Source: a virus. From it: a stretch of 58,555 bases of DNA. Of the stretch, positions 54,804 through 58,555 are shown in pieces. A model generated the notes under the pieces. That model did not search any database. It was not told the DNA's origin and was given only the letters and a program-made list of their open reading frames with translations. The first letter of the stretch is position 1, and each line of letters begins with the position of its first letter. Where the stretch lies: IMG/VR virus record IMGVR_UViG_3300042691_014317, positions 1-58,555 of that record; one strand, given 5' to 3'. Both the position numbers and the translations under genes were made by a program.

Positions 54804-55742
54804 ATGAATCAAAAGAATCTCAGTTACGGACAGTTGTACTACGCTAAAATGAAAGCTAAAGAATTCGGCATCACGGTCGATCAGTATCTCGCAAGCAAAG
54901 GCACTAAGCGTGTGTCCAGGGTCGAAGCCACCGAAGTTACAATCTCCAAGCCTGAAGTCATCGACCTTTCCAAAGTCGTCAAGCTTAGGAACCTCGACAT
55001 CACCGAGGGTATGCTCAAGCGTTATGCAACTGGCCAACCGGTCGATCAGCTCTTCTCTTATGAGGGCGGTGTTCCTGTAGGTACCAACATCATGTGTACA
55101 GGAGATCCAGGAGTAGGTAAGACCACGGTCCTCCTCCACACTTTGGCCAACCTTCAGGTTAAGAATCGCAACCTCAAGTGCCTCTTCATCTGCGCCGAAA
55201 TGAACAAGATCCAAATGTTCAAGTACACTCAGCGCTTCCCTATCTTCGGCGAAGTAGAGACAGTGTTCGCCTCAGACTTTATGCACACGAACTTCAAAAC
55301 TGTGTTGGAGAAGTTAATGGCCCGTGGTTATGACTACATCCTCATGGACAGTATCGTGGAAGTGTTAGAGACTGTTAGGGACGATAATGGTTGGGGACAG
55401 ATGCAGGCAGAGAAGTGGCTGATCGACCTTTGCGTCACCAATAACGAAGGTCGCAACGATCGTAACGCCTTCACCACTATGCTCCTTATCCAACAGGTCA
55501 CAAAGTCAGGAGTGTTCGTTGGATCCAACAAGATGAAGCACATCACTGACGCACACATGGAGATGAGACGTCAACGCGAGCGCGATGGCGGTGGTACCTA
55601 TATCGAGTTCAGTAAGAACCGTAACGGTCAGGCGGGCATCAGGTTCGGTTATCAATTGAGTAACGATCGCATCGACTACGGTACAGTAAGTCAGATCGAA
55701 GAAGGCGAATTCGAATTGGAGAACGAAGTTACCATTGGTTAA
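54804..55742 (+). CDS. RecA-fold ATPase (RadA/DnaB-like), 312 aa
   Basis: DNA recombination or replication ATPase. Walker A GDPGVGKTT (residues 100-108), Glu132 in FICAEMN, Walker B YILMDS with Asp182, and KNRNG (271-275), the strand-loop motif of RadA and DnaB-type proteins. There is no zinc finger or Lon-like domain, so it is shorter than bacterial RadA; it could equally be a minimal DnaB-like helicase core or a UvsX-like recombinase. The N-terminal 90 residues are unique. Directly behind module copy 3, suggesting early expression. Confidence 0.8.
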   Translation: MNQKNLSYGQLYYAKMKAKEFGITVDQYLASKGTKRVSRVEATEVTISKPEVIDLSKVVKLRNLDITEGMLKRYATGQPVDQLFSYEGGVPVGTNIMCTGDPGVGKTTVLLHTLANLQVKNRNLKCLFICAEMNKIQMFKYTQRFPIFGEVETVFASDFMHTNFKTVLEKLMARGYDYILMDSIVEVLETVRDDNGWGQMQAEKWLIDLCVTNNEGRNDRNAFTTMLLIQQVTKSGVFVGSNKMKHITDAHMEMRRQRERDGGGTYIEFSKNRNGQAGIRFGYQLSNDRIDYGTVSQIEEGEFELENEVTIG

Positions 55743-55760
55743 TCAAAACAAATCACAGTT

Positions 55761-55958
55761 ATGCGCACAGAATACACAAAACAGGAACTGAATAGGTTAG
55801 ATACAATTGAACAGGCCTGGGACGGGGACGAGCTCAAGATCCAAGAGTCAGACTACAAAGTCTGGCTCTCTCACCCAGAAAATAGAGCCTACAATGGAGA
55901 CTACACAATTGAGGTGTTAGTCAACGGTAAATGGGAACAATCAAATCATTCATTTTGA
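55761..55958 (+). CDS. Hypothetical protein, 65 aa
   Basis: Small acidic protein (YTKQELNRLDTIEQAWDGDE) 18 nt after the ATPase gene, with a CACAGTT leader before the ATG. Possibly in the same transcript. No family recognised. Confidence 0.55.
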   Translation: MRTEYTKQELNRLDTIEQAWDGDELKIQESDYKVWLSHPENRAYNGDYTIEVLVNGKWEQSNHSF

Positions 55959-55969
55959 AAATAAAAGTT

Positions 55970-56332
55970 ATGACACAGTCAGAAAAGAAAGCATTAGCAT
56001 CACAGATCATCGGAGACGGAAAATTACCAAACAAATTCTTTGTGACCACAGGACCGTGGGTAACCTTAGTCGATGAATACGGAGATCAAGAGTCTGAGCT
56101 TCTTGACGGATACACTGAACACGATTCTGTCACTGAAGTATTTGATACCTATGAAGAAGCAAACGAGTACTTCCAAAGGATCGAGTTGGATATCTACGAT
56201 GGTACAGCGCAAATCCTATTAGAAGACAGAAAGACAGGAGTTATAAAGGAAACTAGATTAGAGAAGATCTTAAAGGTGGAGTACATGCAAACTGGCCACA
56301 GCGATGCAAAACTGTTTGGTTACGAAAAATAA
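55970..56332 (+). CDS. Hypothetical protein, 120 aa
   Basis: ATG 55970 has the AAAATAAAAGTT leader and is preferred over an in-frame start at 55931 in the previous gene. Alpha/beta, acidic (TLVDEYGDQESELLDGYTEH). No family recognised. Confidence 0.58.
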   Translation: MTQSEKKALASQIIGDGKLPNKFFVTTGPWVTLVDEYGDQESELLDGYTEHDSVTEVFDTYEEANEYFQRIELDIYDGTAQILLEDRKTGVIKETRLEKILKVEYMQTGHSDAKLFGYEK

Positions 56333-56348
56333 AACAAAAAACACAAAT

Positions 56349-56597
56349 ATGAAAGTAGGAGACAAGTTCAGAGAGAATTCTCTATCAAAAATCCCAGGTG
56401 GATCAGTAGTTACCGTAAAGTACAAAGGTAAACAGCCTTTAGATTACGACAAGATCAAGGACGTAAAAGTTTACGTGAATCGAATTCTAAATAAGGCTAA
56501 GAAAACCGGAGAGATCGTGGATATCGAATACATCAAAGATGATAGTGGTACCACGTTGTATCCCAAAAGCTCAGACGATTTTAACCTTCCATTCTAA
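56349..56597 (+). CDS. Hypothetical basic protein, 82 aa
   Basis: ATG 56349; an in-frame start at 56304 overlaps the previous gene. Lys-rich beta protein (SVVTVKYKGKQPLDYDKIKD). No family recognised. Confidence 0.55.
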   Translation: MKVGDKFRENSLSKIPGGSVVTVKYKGKQPLDYDKIKDVKVYVNRILNKAKKTGEIVDIEYIKDDSGTTLYPKSSDDFNLPF

Positions 56598-56614
56598 ACA
56601 ATCAAAAAAAGCTT

Positions 56615-56839
56615 ATGACACTTTTAGGAAAACTTCAGAGACGAGAAGACTCTCGTTGGGAGATCAAAGACATGAACAGTGACACAGAGTTTCTGATAGA
56701 TCCTAGTAAGGGACCTATTTTAGAAGAATCTGACGAAGGCTCGATGTTCGAGTATTATCTTCACACCATCGCAATAGGACAGGATCAGTTCACCATAACA
56801 GGTATCGACGTAGCAGTTCTAAAAAGGAGGGCGTCATGA
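56615..56839 (+). CDS. Hypothetical protein, 74 aa
   Basis: Beta-rich acidic protein (WEIKDMNSDTEFLIDPSKGP). An AAAAAAAGCTT leader precedes the ATG. It overlaps the next gene by 4 nt (ATGA). Confidence 0.55.
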   Translation: MTLLGKLQRREDSRWEIKDMNSDTEFLIDPSKGPILEESDEGSMFEYYLHTIAIGQDQFTITGIDVAVLKRRAS

Positions 56840-57084
56840 CCGTGAGAGTGATAGATCTAATTGAGAAACTACAGACACTGGATCCAGAACTTCCGGTGTT
56901 TGTAGACGGATACGAGGGAGGATGCAATGATATTTCCCATGTAACAGAGATAGAAGTGGTAAGAAACGTTAACAGCGAGTGGTACTATGGTGCTCACGAG
57001 AAAGTTAGAGACTTACACGAAAAAGTGATCAGAGAATTTGAAGAGAAGGGTAAACTACCCACCAAGGGAGTCCTGATCTATTAA
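56836..57084 (+). CDS. Conserved phage-type hypothetical protein, 82 aa
   Basis: MTVRVIDLIEKLQTLDPELP-VFVDGYEGG... is a pattern common to small phage proteins (L..L..LDPDLPV.V.GYEGG). No function known. Translationally coupled to the gene before by an ATGA overlap. Soluble. Confidence 0.7.
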   Translation: MTVRVIDLIEKLQTLDPELPVFVDGYEGGCNDISHVTEIEVVRNVNSEWYYGAHEKVRDLHEKVIREFEEKGKLPTKGVLIY

Positions 57085-57092
57085 TATTTATA
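57085..57092 (+). promoter_or_regulatory. TATTTATA motif before membrane gene at 57101
   Basis: TATTTATA directly after the previous stop and 8 nt before the ATG at 57101. Confidence 0.4.
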
Positions 57093-57100
57093 ACATTGAT

Positions 57101-57439
57101 ATGAAACTTATACACGGACTTTTCTTAGTTGTGATCGCTCAGGTTATATCTTACATCCAATTACAGGGACCGGGGAAGTGGGAGATACTAAAAAAATACG
57201 AGTACGCGTTGGCTTTAATGGGAATTCCTATAGGATTGTTACTAATCAATTCTACAAAGTTAATTAATAGTCACTTCGATGGAGCCACGTGGCCAGGTAG
57301 GTTGTTGGGACAGAGCGTAGGTGTTATAGTGTTCACGATACTATCTTACACGATATACAACGAAGGACTTACCGCAAAGACTGGAGTCTGCCTAATGTTA
57401 TCTTTTGTAATAATTTTCATACAAATATATTGGAAGTAA
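57101..57439 (+). CDS. Four-span membrane protein, small-transporter-like, 112 aa
   Basis: Four hydrophobic segments separated by short loops (for example IHGLFLVVIAQVISYIQ near the start and VCLMLSFVIIFIQIYW at the end). Size and topology recall small multidrug-resistance or EamA half transporters, but key signatures are not clear. Inner-membrane protein; function unknown. Confidence 0.55.
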   Translation: MKLIHGLFLVVIAQVISYIQLQGPGKWEILKKYEYALALMGIPIGLLLINSTKLINSHFDGATWPGRLLGQSVGVIVFTILSYTIYNEGLTAKTGVCLMLSFVIIFIQIYWK

Positions 57440-57440
57440 A

Positions 57441-57683
57441 ATGAAAACACCCGTAGAAAAGATCTTCGATATGTTACACGAAGGAAAAGTATCGGATCTA
57501 TCAGAATTAAAAGAGTGGTTTTTAGTGGAAGAGGAGAAGATGATAGAGAATGCTATACTGTACTCTTTAGATGTAGATGGTCACACAGGAGAGTGGCGCA
57601 ATAACTTCGCCAAAGAATACGTTGACAGAGTCATCAGACAAAAATCAGAATTACAAAACAAAAAATACTTCGGTAAGTTATGA
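57441..57683 (+). CDS. Hypothetical protein, 80 aa
   Basis: Helical acidic protein (VSDLSELKEWFLVEEEKMIE). It begins 1 nt after the previous stop and overlaps the next gene by 4 nt. No family recognised. Confidence 0.55.
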   Translation: MKTPVEKIFDMLHEGKVSDLSELKEWFLVEEEKMIENAILYSLDVDGHTGEWRNNFAKEYVDRVIRQKSELQNKKYFGKL

Positions 57684-57868
57684 TAGATCCCACTTTAAAA
57701 GAGTTAGAAAACTCACTGAGCATAATGAATAGGTACGATATGGAAGAGGCATGGTTAGAGAGAATAGACGGAAAGCTATACACGTTTCAATCCAGACCCT
57801 CAGGAGAGGAGAACATCTACGTCACAGAATCCACTCTCATAGATTGGATAGAGAATTTAAAGAATTAA
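57680..57868 (+). CDS. Hypothetical protein, 62 aa
   Basis: Small acidic protein (IDPTLKELENSLSIMNRYDM). Coupled to the previous gene by an ATGA overlap and followed after 2 nt by the next gene. No family recognised. Confidence 0.5.
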   Translation: MIDPTLKELENSLSIMNRYDMEEAWLERIDGKLYTFQSRPSGEENIYVTESTLIDWIENLKN

Positions 57869-57870
57869 TC

Positions 57871-58290
57871 ATGTCGCAACAAGGTAACAAACCAAAAAGA
57901 TATTCTTATTCCACCGTAGGATACGGAGTGTTCAGCCTTTTCGGTGAGAAGTATAGGATGGGTAGAATAGAAGTCTTTGATCGAGAAGACGAATCTGGAT
58001 ACCAAGTACACGAAGGTATATATAGTATGCCGTTTGAGGCTGCAGCCAAGTTTGAAGAATTCATAGAATCACTGAAGACGGATTTACCTATCCACATAGA
58101 AATAGGTAGTCATGCTTGGTGCGCAGACGAATGCGCTAAGTCACTTGGTTTTGAAAACGATGAAGACATGAAAAACCCAGAAAAGGTAGCTGCGTATAGA
58201 AGAAAGAAGAACGATCTATACGCTCAAGAACAAGGATATAAAGACTGGGAAGATCTATTAGCTAATTCTAAATGGACAAAAAAAGATTAA
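57871..58290 (+). CDS. Hypothetical protein, 139 aa
   Basis: ATG 57871; a longer in-frame start at 57751 overlaps the previous gene. Mixed protein with a beta N-terminus (YSTVGYGVFSLFGEKYRMGR) and a charged helical C-terminus containing CADECAKSLGF. No family recognised. Confidence 0.55.
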   Translation: MSQQGNKPKRYSYSTVGYGVFSLFGEKYRMGRIEVFDREDESGYQVHEGIYSMPFEAAAKFEEFIESLKTDLPIHIEIGSHAWCADECAKSLGFENDEDMKNPEKVAAYRRKKNDLYAQEQGYKDWEDLLANSKWTKKD

Positions 58291-58291
58291 T

Positions 58292-58462
58292 ATGACAGAA
58301 GAACAGGTAAAACTTATACAGACTCTTGACAGGATCATAGAAACATCTAATAAGATAGATGATAAACTCAAACAAATCCTAGATCTAATAGAAGATAAGA
58401 AGACCCACACATTTGAATACGATGGAGAGATCATGTTTAAGAACAGAAAAAAGGATGAATAA
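58292..58462 (+). CDS. Hypothetical helical protein, 56 aa
   Basis: MTEEQVKLIQTLDRIIETSN begins a heptad-like helix; the end is basic (KNRKKDE). ATG lies 1 nt after the previous stop. No family recognised. Confidence 0.5.
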   Translation: MTEEQVKLIQTLDRIIETSNKIDDKLKQILDLIEDKKTHTFEYDGEIMFKNRKKDE

Positions 58463-58469
58463 CTTTGGA

Positions 58470-58477
58470 TATTTATT
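58470..58477 (+). promoter_or_regulatory. TATTTATT motif before gene at 58489
   Basis: GGATATTTATT, 11 nt before the last ATG in the window. Confidence 0.35.
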
Positions 58478-58488
58478 CTAAAATCAAA

Positions 58489-58555
58489 ATGGCAAGGAAT
58501 AAACCACAGAACAAAAGACGTCCAATGAAGAGCATCAAGAACGGTAGGAAGCATC
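58489..58555 (+). CDS. Basic protein, 3'-truncated by window edge
   Basis: Starts MARNKPQNKRRPMKSIKNGR and runs off the window after 22 codons. Strongly basic, so possibly nucleic-acid binding. Identity cannot be decided. Confidence 0.4.
   Translation, partial: MARNKPQNKRRPMKSIKNGRKH

Noticed and set aside
1949-58477. TATTTATA as classical T4 late promoters pointing to the minus strand
   Set aside because: The reverse complement is TATAAATA, but no minus-strand genes follow the sites, whereas + strand genes start just after them.
1-58555. Minus-strand open frames across the window, often 60-150 codons
   Set aside because: They lie inside well-supported + strand genes, lack leaders and recognisable domains, and have compositions typical of antisense shadows.
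1-58555. CRISPR arrays, tRNA genes or rRNA
   Set aside because: No regularly spaced direct repeats and no cloverleaf-like CCA-ended segments were seen by eye. The Cas4-like nuclease at 12451 has no cas neighbours.

Overview
The window looks like part of a large tailed-phage genome, probably a distant T4-like phage of a Bacteroidota host. All credible genes lie on the + strand, are tightly packed and often overlap by 1-35 nt. Phage hallmarks are a family A DNA polymerase, a RecA-fold ATPase, nucleotide-metabolism enzymes (dCMP deaminase, two thymidylate-synthase-family proteins, MazG-like proteins), a tail fibre with an S74 auto-cleaving chaperone, and lysis genes. The Bacteroidota link rests on a SusC/TonB-type receptor, Bacteroidota-style lipoprotein signals, A-rich leaders mostly without Shine-Dalgarno sequences, and TAnnTTT promoter-like motifs. 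No terminase, major capsid, portal, integrase, tRNA or CRISPR was recognised, so only part of a genome is present.

Layout. 1-5 kb: DNA polymerase (cut by the left edge) and a chaperone cassette (Hsp20, GroES, GroEL). 5-13.4 kb: nucleotide and DNA-modification genes (SGNH-like, PLP-enzyme-like, MazG, dCMP deaminase, a probable dCMP hydroxymethylase), thioredoxin, a secreted nuclease, small membrane proteins and a RecB/Cas4-type nuclease. 13.4-32 kb: a glycosylation island of about 13 glycosyltransferases, 4 methyltransferases and 4 nucleotide-sugar enzymes, with no flippase, polymerase or membrane transferase. 32-36.1 kb: tail fibre and adhesin-like structural genes. 36.2-39.6 kb: small proteins, a zinc-binding HTH protein, and an envelope/lysis cassette. 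39.7-43.1 kb: a TonB-dependent receptor and a beta-helix surface lipoprotein, translationally coupled. 43.2-45.7 kb: metallopeptidase, phosphoesterase, and a secreted endolysin with a lipoprotein gene nested in its 3' end. 45.7-58.5 kb: many small, probably early genes, plus canonical ThyA, a HAD phosphatase and the RecA-fold ATPase. A roughly 200-nt regulatory module occurs three times here.

Two promoter-like signals recur. TATTTAT(A/T) lies 3-21 nt before many gene starts, including the tail genes and the head of the glycosylation island. TAATTTTACCCTGTTACCAAATC-type leaders precede genes in the right part. Together they suggest separate expression classes.

The main biological ideas are these. 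The phage may make 5-hydroxymethyl-dCMP: an Asn-to-Asp change sits at the base-reading position of the TS fold, while a second, normal ThyA makes dTMP. It carries a cytoplasmic sugar-building and sugar-transfer island placed beside its tail fibre. It also carries a host-type outer-membrane uptake pair that could remodel the infected cell surface. Functions are inferred from motifs read by eye; no database search was run.
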